From Aquabacterium sp. (GTDB taxonomy: Bacteria > Pseudomonadota > Gammaproteobacteria > Burkholderiales > Burkholderiaceae_C): DNA of 64,000 nt. Positions 36,951 through 45,508 of this stretch are shown piece by piece (positions within the stretch are counted from its first letter, which is position 1; each line of letters starts with the position of its first letter). Location: NCBI GenBank assembly GCA_030654395.1, contig JAURXM010000116.1, forward strand, positions 248,001-312,000. Direction: 5' to 3'. The position numbers and the translations under genes were made by a program. Below the pieces are notes generated by a model. The model worked only from the letters and a program-made list of their open reading frames with translations, did not search any database and was not told the origin of the DNA.

Positions 36951-37736
36951 TCAGAACTTCTCTTTGAACGGGCGCAATTCCAATTCGCAACTCCATGCAC
37001 CGCGTTGTTGTGCGTGGATCTGCCAATAGTTGTCGGCGACATGAATGGGGTGAATCAAGGCCTCGCCTCCTTTGATCATCATGAGCAGTTGACCCAAGCC
37101 CCAAAAAGCGCTTTTGCCACGTTGGCCATCAACGACACCGTCGATCACGATGTGCGCGACGTGAATGCCTTGTGGCGCCAATTCGTGCGCCAGGTTCAGT
37201 ACAAATGAGCGCAGCGCGGCTTTGGCTGACGCAAACGCGGCGAACAAGGGCTTGCCCCGCATGGATGCGGTGGCCCCTGTGTAGATGATGGTGCCATGGC
37301 CTTGAGGCAGCATGAGTCTGGCTGCAGACTGCCCGACCATCAAGCCAGCAAGACAAGTCAATCGCCAGTTGCCCTCAATGAAGTCGGCGGGCGTGTTCAT
37401 GAACAATCGGGGCGCGTTCAAATAGGCTGCGTTGTAGATGGTGGCTTTTAACTGCATGCCGCTGCGGGCCACTTGGTCAAACAACTGATCGACGTCTTGG
37501 CTGTCGCGCAAGCTGTTGACGACAGCGGTGGCGTGCCCGCCCTGTGCGCGAATGTGAGCCACCACGCCATCGAGTTTGGACTGCGTGCGGCCCACCACGT
37601 AGACATGCAAACCCTCTTTGCTGAAGCGGCTGGCAACCGCCCCGCCAATGCCTTCGATGTCACCCACGCCAACCACGATGGCGCAACCCTGAGGAGCTTG
37701 TGTTTGGGGGGTACTAGAAGATGACAGTGTGTTCAT
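36951..37736 (-). CDS. Short-chain dehydrogenase/reductase (FxxxK type)
   Basis: Protein of 261 residues from ATG 37736. Classical SDR fold: IVVGVGDIEGIGGAVASRF as cofactor loop, HVYVVGRTQSKLDGVV, YNAAYLN in place of NNAG, GTIIYTGATASMRG with the Ser/Thr, and FAAFASAKAALRSF, where Phe replaces the catalytic Tyr of YxxxK. Several related SDRs share this Phe, so it may be a feature of the subgroup. It precedes the degenerate paralogue at 36319-36942. Substrate unknown; with the adjoining hydrolase, GST and Mo enzyme a catabolic role is likely. Confidence 0.85.
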   Translation of the reverse strand: MNTLSSSSTPQTQAPQGCAIVVGVGDIEGIGGAVASRFSKEGLHVYVVGRTQSKLDGVVAHIRAQGGHATAVVNSLRDSQDVDQLFDQVARSGMQLKATIYNAAYLNAPRLFMNTPADFIEGNWRLTCLAGLMVGQSAARLMLPQGHGTIIYTGATASMRGKPLFAAFASAKAALRSFVLNLAHELAPQGIHVAHIVIDGVVDGQRGKSAFWGLGQLLMMIKGGEALIHPIHVADNYWQIHAQQRGAWSCELELRPFKEKF

Positions 37737-37808
37737 GTTGAACACTGTAGACAGCGCAACGCGCCCTGACAAACGACCATTTTTATGGTGTTGTTAAGCG
37801 TAGCTTAA

Positions 37809-38720
37809 TCATGCTCCGCACGCAGGGTGCAGCGTGGCGATGCGCTTGATCGTTGTGGCCAATATGGCCGGTTGGCTCAAGGGCGCCCAGTGCGCTGCGT
37901 CAACGGTGCTTTCGCTGTATTGGCTTGCCCAGTCGCGGCAGCCTTCGAATACACGCGTAGGCAAGAAGGGGTCTTTGCTTGCGATCAGGGCGTGCACAGG
38001 GATGGCCGTCTTGACGGGGCGCTTGGGCATCAAGGCTTGTTGCAGCAAGTTGGACTGGTAGATGCCCAGGTAGCGGATGGCATCGCCCTCTACGCCTTCG
38101 TTGGGCACATAGGTCAGGCCCTCAAACCGCCGCATGAAGAAGCCGAACATGCGCGTTGCCAAGCCGGACTTCCACAGCATGGTTGGCAAAATGGGCATCG
38201 CAAAAAAGGTCATCAAACCATTGCTGATGAGGCTTTGATGCAGCAGTTGGCCGATATTGTGTGGCGTGGGGCGCAGCATGCGTTTGCGCATCCACAAGCC
38301 CACCTGGTTGAGGCTGGGTGCCATGGTGACGAACGAGGCCAACTTGCTGTTGGCACGTGGGTCGTACAGCGCATCCCAGCCATACAGCCCACCCCAATCG
38401 TGGCCGACCAGGTGAACCTTCTGTTTTGGGCTGACGGCGTCAATGACGTCAAACAGATCGTCGATCAAAGGGGCATACCGGTAATGCTTGCGCCCTGTGA
38501 TGTGTGACGATGCACCGCACCCACGCATGTCATAGGCGACCACGTAGAAATGGCGGCTCAACTGGGTGGCCACTTTGTCCCAGAACATGGCCCTGTCCGG
38601 GAAACCGTGCAAGAGCACAACGGTCTCGCGAGGCGCCTCGGCTGTCGGTGCTTTGCCCCAGGTGTAGACGGCCAACTTCAGCTTGGGCTGGGCATGGACG
38701 AACAAGTCAGGTTTGCGCAT
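37809..38720 (-). CDS. Alpha/beta hydrolase (epoxide hydrolase/haloalkane dehalogenase-like)
   Basis: Protein of 303 residues from ATG 38720, four bases after the stop of the DUF2306 gene. Motifs: VVLLHGFPDRAMFWDKV (oxyanion hole HGFP), YDMRGCGASSH, and the nucleophile elbow LVGHDWGGLYGWD with Asp as nucleophile, which is typical of epoxide hydrolases and dehalogenases rather than esterases. The late His is in STVDAAHWAPL. A cytosolic enzyme opening an epoxide or removing a halide or ester would fit the operon with GST and SDRs. Confidence 0.87.
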   Translation of the reverse strand: MRKPDLFVHAQPKLKLAVYTWGKAPTAEAPRETVVLLHGFPDRAMFWDKVATQLSRHFYVVAYDMRGCGASSHITGRKHYRYAPLIDDLFDVIDAVSPKQKVHLVGHDWGGLYGWDALYDPRANSKLASFVTMAPSLNQVGLWMRKRMLRPTPHNIGQLLHQSLISNGLMTFFAMPILPTMLWKSGLATRMFGFFMRRFEGLTYVPNEGVEGDAIRYLGIYQSNLLQQALMPKRPVKTAIPVHALIASKDPFLPTRVFEGCRDWASQYSESTVDAAHWAPLSQPAILATTIKRIATLHPACGA

Positions 38721-38724
38721 GGGG

Positions 38725-40290
38725 TCAACCGTGTTCGCGGGTTGCTTGCCCGTAAACCACATAATAAAGCGTCACAAAAAGCAGTGCCGTGCTGGCCCCT
38801 GCGGACAAAATGTAGGCTTGGCCTTGCGCAATGTAGTCAGCAGGGATGGGCAACCACTGCATCACCCACAGGTTGATGAAAAACAGGGCTGAAAACGGCA
38901 GCAAGGCCAGCAAGAAGGCCAGTGATTCTTTCATCATGGCGTGGTGCTTTTTGATCTGAGCCACAGTCAAGACCAAGGCGAACAGCACAATCAACATGCC
39001 GCCCACGGTATACAAGGTCCCACCTGATAGCCATTGCTGATTGGGCGCCAAGCCCATTTGCCAGCCCAAGGTGGTGGCGCTGACGCCTGCGGTCAGTGAC
39101 AGCAGCACAAGCAAGCGTGCGCTGGAGGGGATGCGGCTGGCGGCTTGGACGGGCTGTTTGAGGAGCTGTGTGAACACGTAGATCGCCAACAGGCATGCCA
39201 GCGAGATGCTGACCCCGAAGACGCTGCCCAAGCCTGGGTTCTGGCTCAGGATGCTGGCCTCACGTTCAAGCAGCGCGGCATTAACCAGTTGGCTGGCCGC
39301 ACTGGCGCTGGAGATGCCGTTGCCCAGCACATAGTGCATGACATTGATCGCCATGAAGCCGGTCGCGGCCAAGTACAGCGCAGGCGTCATGCGTTGGAAC
39401 AAGTTGCTGGCGTGTTGTGCCACCACGGCCAATGGCCGCTTGGTCATGGCGCGGCCATATTGCCGATTGGCCAAGATCAAGCCATAACCGATCAGCAGGC
39501 ATTCGGGCAGCATGATGCCCATGGTGACGATGTTGAGCGTCTCTTGGTCAATGGCGGGGAACAGCCACGCCAAACCGACCCAGTTCCAGCGCAGCATGGG
39601 TGCGACCAGCAAGCATGCAAACGACAAAGCCATGTAGGCCATGTGTTCGTGGATGCGCTTTTGCATGAGTGCACGCACGGCCATGCCCACGGACGTGATC
39701 GCCACGGTACCAAACAGCCACAGGGCCACATAACTGGTCATGTGGGTGTACAGGTGGTGCGGCGGTGTGACGGCCATGTAGGCGAACGACAGCAGCACCG
39801 AGATGGGTGCGGTCACCACATAACCTGCGCCAATCAGGCGGTGCACGCGCATGAAGCGCTTTCTGAATGCCGGCCAAAATTGGAAGCCGCCAAAGAGCAT
39901 GCAAAACACACCCAAGAAGATGTGTGAGGTCAGTAAAACTTGGTTGAGCTTGGGCATTTGGCTCAAGTAGAGGCCGTGCTCAATCAGTTTGGAGTCAATG
40001 AAGCGCTGTGGGCTGGTCCACATCGCCAACAAGCCCAACTCGTTGCTGTACTGGTTGAGCTTTTCTGGTGTGGGGTCGGCGCGCAAGGCCTGTGCACCTT
40101 GCTGGGTGTAAGCCACAACGTCTGCTCTTTGAAAGGGCAGCATGTAGCGGGTGGATGCTTCGCGCAGGGCCATCCATCCAGTGCAGGTCATCAGCAGGGC
40201 AATGAGGACGACATAAGTCGTTGATATCCACTGACCCGGTGAGGGCGTGGCAGACGGGTTGGCTGGGCGTTGCGGCGTTGGGCGTGTCAT
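38725..40290 (-). CDS. DUF2306 multi-spanning membrane protein
   Basis: About 521 residues from ATG 40290. A first helix (TTYVVLIALLMTCTGWMAL) is followed by a periplasmic segment, then a DUF2306 region (SHIFLGVFCMLFGGFQFWP, RVHRLIGAGYVVTAPISV, HEHMAYMALSFACLLVAPML) with several His residues that could bind haem or quinone as in b-type cytochromes, and five or more further helices in the C-terminal half. Function is not established. It opens the run hydrolase-SDR-SDR-GST-Mo enzyme and could be a membrane redox partner. Confidence 0.8.
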   Translation of the reverse strand: MTRPTPQRPANPSATPSPGQWISTTYVVLIALLMTCTGWMALREASTRYMLPFQRADVVAYTQQGAQALRADPTPEKLNQYSNELGLLAMWTSPQRFIDSKLIEHGLYLSQMPKLNQVLLTSHIFLGVFCMLFGGFQFWPAFRKRFMRVHRLIGAGYVVTAPISVLLSFAYMAVTPPHHLYTHMTSYVALWLFGTVAITSVGMAVRALMQKRIHEHMAYMALSFACLLVAPMLRWNWVGLAWLFPAIDQETLNIVTMGIMLPECLLIGYGLILANRQYGRAMTKRPLAVVAQHASNLFQRMTPALYLAATGFMAINVMHYVLGNGISSASAASQLVNAALLEREASILSQNPGLGSVFGVSISLACLLAIYVFTQLLKQPVQAASRIPSSARLLVLLSLTAGVSATTLGWQMGLAPNQQWLSGGTLYTVGGMLIVLFALVLTVAQIKKHHAMMKESLAFLLALLPFSALFFINLWVMQWLPIPADYIAQGQAYILSAGASTALLFVTLYYVVYGQATREHG

Positions 40291-40368
40291 TTCGCCGACT
40301 CTAGGCGCGCGCACGGGCTTTGACAAACGATAAGTTCTTGTGGATCGTTTAGTTTTGCTTAACTGTAA

Positions 40369-41271
40369 TCAGCCACTCGGCCCGTCGATGTGGGCTTTGA
40401 TCCATTGGTAGGCGTTCATCAGCAAGGCTTCTTTGCCGCTGTGTGGGCGGAATACAAAATAAGCCTGCCAAGGTAAATCGATGGGCGGGAACACCTGCAC
40501 CAGCCGATCAAGTGTCAATCGATTGCTGTATGCACTCAACACGCAGAGGGTCACGCCCAAGCCGCGCTCTGCGGCATTGACCATGGCCAGATCAGAGTCC
40601 ATTACCAAGTCGCCCTTGCGCTCAATGCGCTCGACGCCGAGCAACTTGGCCGCATGACTCCAGTCCGCCTGCTGGTGCCTAGGGTGGATCAAAATGTGGT
40701 GCTTCAAGTCGCCGATGCTGTTGATGGGATGGCGCTCGAGCAAGGCGGGTGAAGCCAAGATGTGGGCTTGGCACTTGCAAAGAGGCAGGGCTTCCAAGCC
40801 GGGCCATTGTCCGCTACCAAAACGGATGGCCGCGTCGATCGGGTCGTGATCAAAGTCAGCCAGATCCATGCTGGACTCAATTCGGATGTCCACACCAGGG
40901 TTGGCTGATTGGAAGTCGACCAGATTGGGGATCAACAACTCGTGGGCCACCAAAGGGGTCATGCTGATGCGCAGGATCGGTCGGGTGTGCCGGTGGATCA
41001 AGTTGGCATGCCCTAGTCGATAGATGGCCAGCGTTTGGGCTGCGACCAGCGCAAAGTCGCGACCGGCCTCGGTCAGTTCAACCCGACGCGTCAGGCGCTG
41101 GAACAGGGGCAGGCCAAGGAGGCCCTCAAGCTGTTTGATCTGTTGGCTGATGGCCGCTGTGGTCACATGCAGCTCAACGGCCGCCTTGCTGAAACTCAGC
41201 AAACGTGAGGCAGCCTCGAAGGCGGGCAGCAGTTGAAGGGGGGGCAGGCGATTCAGCACAGGGCGAACCAT
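40369..41271 (-). CDS. LysR-type transcriptional regulator (GcvA-like)
   Basis: About 300 residues from ATG 41271. The N-terminal winged helix-turn-helix (FSKAAVELHVTTAAISQQIKQLE, LFQRLTRRVELTEAG) and the start LPPLQLLPAFEAAS place it in the GcvA/AmpR-like branch of LysR regulators; the rest is the periplasmic-binding-like effector domain. It lies upstream of the DUF2306 gene, 78 bases away and in the same direction, and is the obvious candidate regulator of that nine-gene run. The effector is unknown. Confidence 0.9.
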   Translation of the reverse strand: MVRPVLNRLPPLQLLPAFEAASRLLSFSKAAVELHVTTAAISQQIKQLEGLLGLPLFQRLTRRVELTEAGRDFALVAAQTLAIYRLGHANLIHRHTRPILRISMTPLVAHELLIPNLVDFQSANPGVDIRIESSMDLADFDHDPIDAAIRFGSGQWPGLEALPLCKCQAHILASPALLERHPINSIGDLKHHILIHPRHQQADWSHAAKLLGVERIERKGDLVMDSDLAMVNAAERGLGVTLCVLSAYSNRLTLDRLVQVFPPIDLPWQAYFVFRPHSGKEALLMNAYQWIKAHIDGPSG

Positions 41272-41313
41272 GCCATACAACCCCGAAGTTCGCTCAAGCC
41301 CTTTGCCACTGCG

Positions 41314-41961
41314 TCAGTCGAAATAGAAAACCGTCAGCAAACCGAGGTGGTTGGCTTCGTACTTCTCAACCTCAGGGAAGTCTTTGAATCGGTAGCTCTC
41401 GTGGACGTAGCGCGCTTTGATGCCCCACGATGGTGTGGCGGCCCACTCGGCCTCCAAGATCAAGCCTGTGGATGACTTGAACTTGAAATCGAGGGTGGGG
41501 TAGGGCGTGACGCCGTCTGATTGGGTGCCGCCTTCACTGTGGAAGCGGGCGCTGGTTGTGGTGCGCAAACCAAAACCTATCTTTGTGCGATCGGTTGCAT
41601 GCCATTGCAAGATCAGCTCAAGCGGGAAGCGGCGGAAAAAAGATGTGCCCCCATCAATGCCGCTGACCTGGTCGTTGTGCACGCCCCAGCTGCCTTGTAG
41701 TGTCAATGGCAGTGCACCCAATTTATAGGACAAGCCCAGTCTCAGGTCCAATCCACCGCCTGCGCTGATGTCCTCTTGGTAGTGAGTGGTAGAGCCAATG
41801 GGTGTGAGCGTGCCATGTTGAATGGTGTCCCCGCCCGAGGTGAAGCCGATGCCCACAAAAGGACGCAGGCCCGATGGCTCGGCTTGGCTGGTGTCGGCAT
41901 GTGCCATTGACGCGGCTGCAGCCATGGCGATGGCCATGACCAGTGAATGTGCTTTTTGCAT
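41314..41961 (-). CDS. Outer-membrane beta-barrel protein
   Basis: Protein of 215 residues with a signal peptide (SLVMAIAMAAAASMAHA). The mature part alternates strands (LRPFVGIGFTSGGDTI, LDLRLGLSYKLGALPLTLQGSWG, TKIGFGLRTTTSARF, SWGIKARYVHESY) and ends in FYFD, with a near-terminal aromatic as in OmpA/OmpW-sized eight-stranded barrels. Strong AAGGGA ribosome-binding site. Function unknown; it may just be a structural or small-molecule channel protein. It lies between the LysR and MocR genes on the same strand. Confidence 0.78.
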   Translation of the reverse strand: MQKAHSLVMAIAMAAAASMAHADTSQAEPSGLRPFVGIGFTSGGDTIQHGTLTPIGSTTHYQEDISAGGGLDLRLGLSYKLGALPLTLQGSWGVHNDQVSGIDGGTSFFRRFPLELILQWHATDRTKIGFGLRTTTSARFHSEGGTQSDGVTPYPTLDFKFKSSTGLILEAEWAATPSWGIKARYVHESYRFKDFPEVEKYEANHLGLLTVFYFD

Positions 41962-42037
41962 GGGTGTCCCTTAGTTTGTTTCTGCTAAATACCGTCTACT
42001 GTCTATCGTATATTGTGCCAGTGTGCAGCATGGCTGT

Positions 42038-43459
42038 TTACGCAGCGCGTGCGCTCACCAAGGCCTTCCAGAATTTGGCATCTTGCGAGCTGGCAAAGTT
42101 GATGCGCATCAGGGTGCTGGGTTTTCTTTGGGCGTAGAACAGCGCGCCGGGTGCAATGAGCCAGCCAGCATCCAGCATGGGCAGGGTCAGCCGCTCGGTG
42201 TCGACACCCACATCAAGCCAGCCAAACAGGCCTTGCGGTGCGCTGACAAACTGGCACTGACTTTGACGCGCCAGTTGCAGGCAGCGTGTCCGAGCTGCAT
42301 CCAAGAGCTGAATGACGCGCTCGCTGTGTCTGCGCAGTTGGCCTTGTTCCAGACACAGGGCAATGGCTTGCTCTAACACGGCAGGGCTGGACAGGGTGGT
42401 GAGCAACTTGGTGTTGATCAGCCGTTCAACCAAACCAGCAGGCGCAGCCATGTAGCCAACTCGCCAGCTTGGCGTCAGGATCTTTGAAAAGCTGCCCACC
42501 GAGATGGTGCGTCGCAAATCGTCCAGCACACAGAGCCGGGTGGCGTGTGCTGGTGCCAAGTACGCGTAGATGTCGTCTTCAAGGATATGGAAGTCGTGCG
42601 CCTCGGCCAAGCGCAGCACCTGGTGTGCATGGCCGGGCGACAACATGGCGCTGGTCGGGTTGTGCAGCACCGACACCGTCACGTATAGCTTGGGTTTGTG
42701 CGTTCGGGCCAGTTGCGCCATCACAGCCAGATCTGGGCCTTCTGGCCCACGGGGTACGGGCAGCACGCGCATCCCCAATGCGGCCAAACGGGCAAACTCT
42801 ATTGACCAACCGGGCTCGTCCACCATGACCGCATCACCGGCTTGAAGCAGTGTGCGCGAGACGATATCCAAGGCCTGAGTGGCACCCATGGTGGTGATGA
42901 TCTGGCTGGATGCGGCCTTGATCCCGAATTCGCCCAGTTTGTGGGACAAGGCGTGACGCAAACGTGCATCGCCAGCGGGGTCGCCGTAGTGCAGCGTCAG
43001 TGGCAAGAGGCGATCGCCTTGCGTGACCTTGCGCAGTGCCGCGCCCAGCATGGGGGCATCTAGCCAGTCCGGGGGCAAGGTGCCCAAGCCGGGCATGGGG
43101 TGGCCTCCGGGCTCGTAGAACAAGCCTTTGATCAGCGTGGTGGCGTCAAGCGGGGTGTTGGGTTGGAAGGGGTGCCCGGCGCGTGCGGCTTTGCCCGTAT
43201 CCGCTTTGACGGCGGTGTTGCGGGTGGCACGGACAAAAAACCCCCGTTGACGGCGGGACTCGATCAGGCCTTGGGCCAGCAATTGATCATAGGCCGCCAC
43301 CACGGTGTAGGCGCTGACCCCATGGTCTTGGGCGCACTGCCGCACCGAGGGCAGGCGGGCACCCGGCGCCAGCAGGTGCTGATGGATGTGCTGTTCAAAG
43401 CGCGCAGCCAGTTGTTCGGTCAACGTCTGTGCGCTGCCACGGGTCAGTCGATCAGTCAT
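42038..43459 (-). CDS. MocR/GntR-type PLP-dependent transcriptional regulator
   Basis: Protein of 473 residues. N-terminal GntR winged helix (LAARFEQHIHQHLLAPGARLPSVRQ, VSAYTVVAAYDQLLAQGLIESRRQRGFFV) joined to a fold-type I aminotransferase-like domain with MVDEPGWSIEF, LHNPTSAMLS, ILEDDIYAYL and the PLP lysine in SVGSFSKILTPSWRVGY. Such proteins sense PLP or amino compounds and regulate a divergent gene. It is divergent from the EamA exporter, and the intergenic region has tandem TTGTGTAYTGG repeats, the direct-repeat pattern known for this family. Confidence 0.93.
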   Translation of the reverse strand: MTDRLTRGSAQTLTEQLAARFEQHIHQHLLAPGARLPSVRQCAQDHGVSAYTVVAAYDQLLAQGLIESRRQRGFFVRATRNTAVKADTGKAARAGHPFQPNTPLDATTLIKGLFYEPGGHPMPGLGTLPPDWLDAPMLGAALRKVTQGDRLLPLTLHYGDPAGDARLRHALSHKLGEFGIKAASSQIITTMGATQALDIVSRTLLQAGDAVMVDEPGWSIEFARLAALGMRVLPVPRGPEGPDLAVMAQLARTHKPKLYVTVSVLHNPTSAMLSPGHAHQVLRLAEAHDFHILEDDIYAYLAPAHATRLCVLDDLRRTISVGSFSKILTPSWRVGYMAAPAGLVERLINTKLLTTLSSPAVLEQAIALCLEQGQLRRHSERVIQLLDAARTRCLQLARQSQCQFVSAPQGLFGWLDVGVDTERLTLPMLDAGWLIAPGALFYAQRKPSTLMRINFASSQDAKFWKALVSARAA

Positions 43460-43505
43460 GTGGCCATATTAGGGCGAAATGGCATGGGCTGTGTCGGCTA
43501 CGTGA

Positions 43506-43555
43506 CCAATACAGTGTGATGCTTTAACTGATTTTGTGTACTGGTTGTGTATTGG
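43506..43555. promoter_or_regulatory. Tandem repeats, candidate MocR operator
   Basis: TTGTGTACTGG (43534-43544) is directly followed by TTGTGTATTGG (43545-43555). An inverted partial copy, CCAATACA, lies at 43506-43513. The cluster sits between the divergent MocR and EamA genes. Confidence 0.65.
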
Positions 43556-43560
43556 TGATG

Positions 43561-43577
43561 GCGCCTAGAGTAGGCGC
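43561..43577 (+). promoter_or_regulatory. Inverted repeat directly before the EamA start codon
   Basis: GCGCCTA-GAG-TAGGCGC, a perfect 7-base inverted repeat ending one base before the ATG at 43578. As RNA it would fold over the ribosome-binding region, since no other Shine-Dalgarno is visible. It could also be protein-bound DNA. Confidence 0.45.
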
Positions 43578-44504
43578 ATGCACTCATCTGTTCAAACACG
43601 ACCCGCCCCGCTGTGGCATCACCCGCGCCTTCACACCTTGTGGCCTCAGCTTTTAGGGGCCCTGGCGGTGCTGGTTTTCTCGCTGACCATCCCGATGACA
43701 CGCTTGGCTGGTGGCACGGTCACCGAGCCTGCCTTGTCTCCCTGGTTCGTGGCCATGGGCCGGTCGGTCTTGGCGGGGCTGTTGGCGGCCGTTTACTTGA
43801 CCGCTGTGCGTGCTCCGCGGCCGACACTGCACCAGTGGCGCGCCTTGCTGGGGCTGGCTCTGGGCGGCGTGTTCACGTTCACGCTCTGCATGGGTTGGGC
43901 TGTGCGCCATGTACCAGCGGCGCACGCGGCGGTGGTGACAGGGGTGCTGCCGTTGACGACCGCGGCCTTGGCTGCGTGGTGGATGGGGCGCAGACCTGGG
44001 TTGCGCTTCTGGTTGGGCGGGGCGCTCGGGTGCGCGCTGGTGTTGAGCTATGCGTGGTGGAAGGGCTACAGCGTGGGTGCGGGAGGTTGGGTCGCGGCCG
44101 ATGGGTGGCTGGTGCTGGCCATGTTCGGCGCATCCAGCTCATACGTTTTGGGCGCGCAACTGTCGCAACAACTGGCCCCTGCCCATGTCATTTCATGGGT
44201 GATGGTGGGCGTCTTGCCTGTGACCGTGCCTGCGGCGTTGTGGTGCTGGCCGGACGTGGGCGTGCCTGTTGCCTCGTGGTGCGCCTTTGGCTACTTGGGC
44301 GTTTTCTCGTCATGGCTGGGATTTTTTGCTTGGTATGCGGCTTTGGCGCGAGACCCCATGCGTGTCAGCCAAATCCAATTGATGCAGCCATTTTTGGCCA
44401 TGACCTTGGCCGTGCCTTTGTTGGGTGAACCGCTGGAAGGGGGGACTGTGTTGGTTGCGTTGTCTGTGCTGGCCGTCGTGGTTATCACGCAGCGCAAGCG
44501 CTAA
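43578..44504 (+). CDS. EamA-family (DMT) transporter
   Basis: Protein of 308 residues with about ten transmembrane helices in two EamA repeats (WPQLLGALAVLVFSLTIPMTRLAGG ... and WVAADGWLVLAMFGASSSYV ...). The end QIQLMQPFLAMTLAVPLLGEP is the second-repeat signature. Family members export amino acids or other small metabolites. Divergent from a MocR regulator, a common pairing in which the regulator controls the exporter. A decayed copy of its last 50 codons lies about 2 kb downstream at 46451-46561. Confidence 0.9.
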   Translation: MHSSVQTRPAPLWHHPRLHTLWPQLLGALAVLVFSLTIPMTRLAGGTVTEPALSPWFVAMGRSVLAGLLAAVYLTAVRAPRPTLHQWRALLGLALGGVFTFTLCMGWAVRHVPAAHAAVVTGVLPLTTAALAAWWMGRRPGLRFWLGGALGCALVLSYAWWKGYSVGAGGWVAADGWLVLAMFGASSSYVLGAQLSQQLAPAHVISWVMVGVLPVTVPAALWCWPDVGVPVASWCAFGYLGVFSSWLGFFAWYAALARDPMRVSQIQLMQPFLAMTLAVPLLGEPLEGGTVLVALSVLAVVVITQRKR

Positions 44505-44634
44505 AAAAAGGCGGCCCCGGTTGATCATGTGGACGCAGCGTCAAAGGCCATGTTGCTCGCCTCTGCCATGAATTTCCCTAAGCGAGGCAGCCTGTCAGAA
44601 GCGGACGCCAGTGTGACGCAGCCACGCAGTCACA

Positions 44635-45321
44635 TCAGGGGCGACCGATAGCTTGGATAAGCAGATCGGCGACAGCGCCACCGGAGGCGGGATTCTGACC
44701 TGTGATGACCCTTCGGTCTTCTACGGCAAATGCGGCCCATGGTGCGTCGGCCTTCACATAGTTGGCGCCGCGTTGGACTACTTCATCCTCGGTCATGAAT
44801 GGCACATATTGATCGAGCTGTGCTTGCCGTTCCTCTTCATTAGAGAAGCCTGTGATTTTCTTGTCCTTGATCAACAGCGTTCCATCGGACAGTGCAATGT
44901 TCAGCAACCCCACGACACCGTGACAAACCGATGAGACGTAACCACCCGCTTCGTATATCTTGCGGCTGAATTCTTGAAAGTCTTTGTTATCTGGGAAGTC
45001 CCACATCACGCCATGGCCACCTACATAGTAAATCGCCACGTAATTGCCAGGGTTCACGTCGCTGCATTTCAGTGTTGCACCTAAGCGGTTCATGAAGTTG
45101 CGGTTGTGATACCACGTCCAATCAATGGGTTCTGCCATGGCCAAGCTGTGCGGATCAATCGGCGTGTAGCCGCCATCTGGCGTCACGTAATCGACCTCGA
45201 ATCCGGCCTTCTGAACACGATCGACAAAGTGCACGACCTCGCCCAACCAAACGCCTGTTGCACGGTCGATCGTCGGGTACTTCTCAGTGGTGGTCATCAC
45301 AACAAGAATCTTCTTGGACAT
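44635..45321 (-). CDS. DJ-1/PfpI-family protein (Hsp31-like)
   Basis: Protein of 228 residues. KILVVMTTTEKYP starts the flavodoxin-like fold, and GGHGVMWDFPDN and GGYVSSVCHGVVGLLN carry the Glu/His and nucleophile Cys133 of the DJ-1/PfpI superfamily, closest to Hsp31-type chaperone/glyoxalase III proteins (IDPHSLAMAEPIDW linker). It probably deals with reactive aldehydes such as methylglyoxal or with damaged proteins. It is divergent from an AraC regulator, a frequent pairing for this family. Confidence 0.88.
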   Translation of the reverse strand: MSKKILVVMTTTEKYPTIDRATGVWLGEVVHFVDRVQKAGFEVDYVTPDGGYTPIDPHSLAMAEPIDWTWYHNRNFMNRLGATLKCSDVNPGNYVAIYYVGGHGVMWDFPDNKDFQEFSRKIYEAGGYVSSVCHGVVGLLNIALSDGTLLIKDKKITGFSNEEERQAQLDQYVPFMTEDEVVQRGANYVKADAPWAAFAVEDRRVITGQNPASGGAVADLLIQAIGRP

Positions 45322-45508
45322 CAGGATTGCCTTCGGGTCAGAGGTGCGACGGGCGTCGCGGTGTTGGCATTAAACCTATCGCACCCCAGAAGATGAATGC
45401 CTGAAGCTGGCTCATATATGCCTAATCCTACAATTCAGCAGGTGAACTGGCCCCGACAGGATAGGGGGCGCGCTGAGGTTGTAGAGTGGTTGAATCCAGG
45501 GCGCTGTC

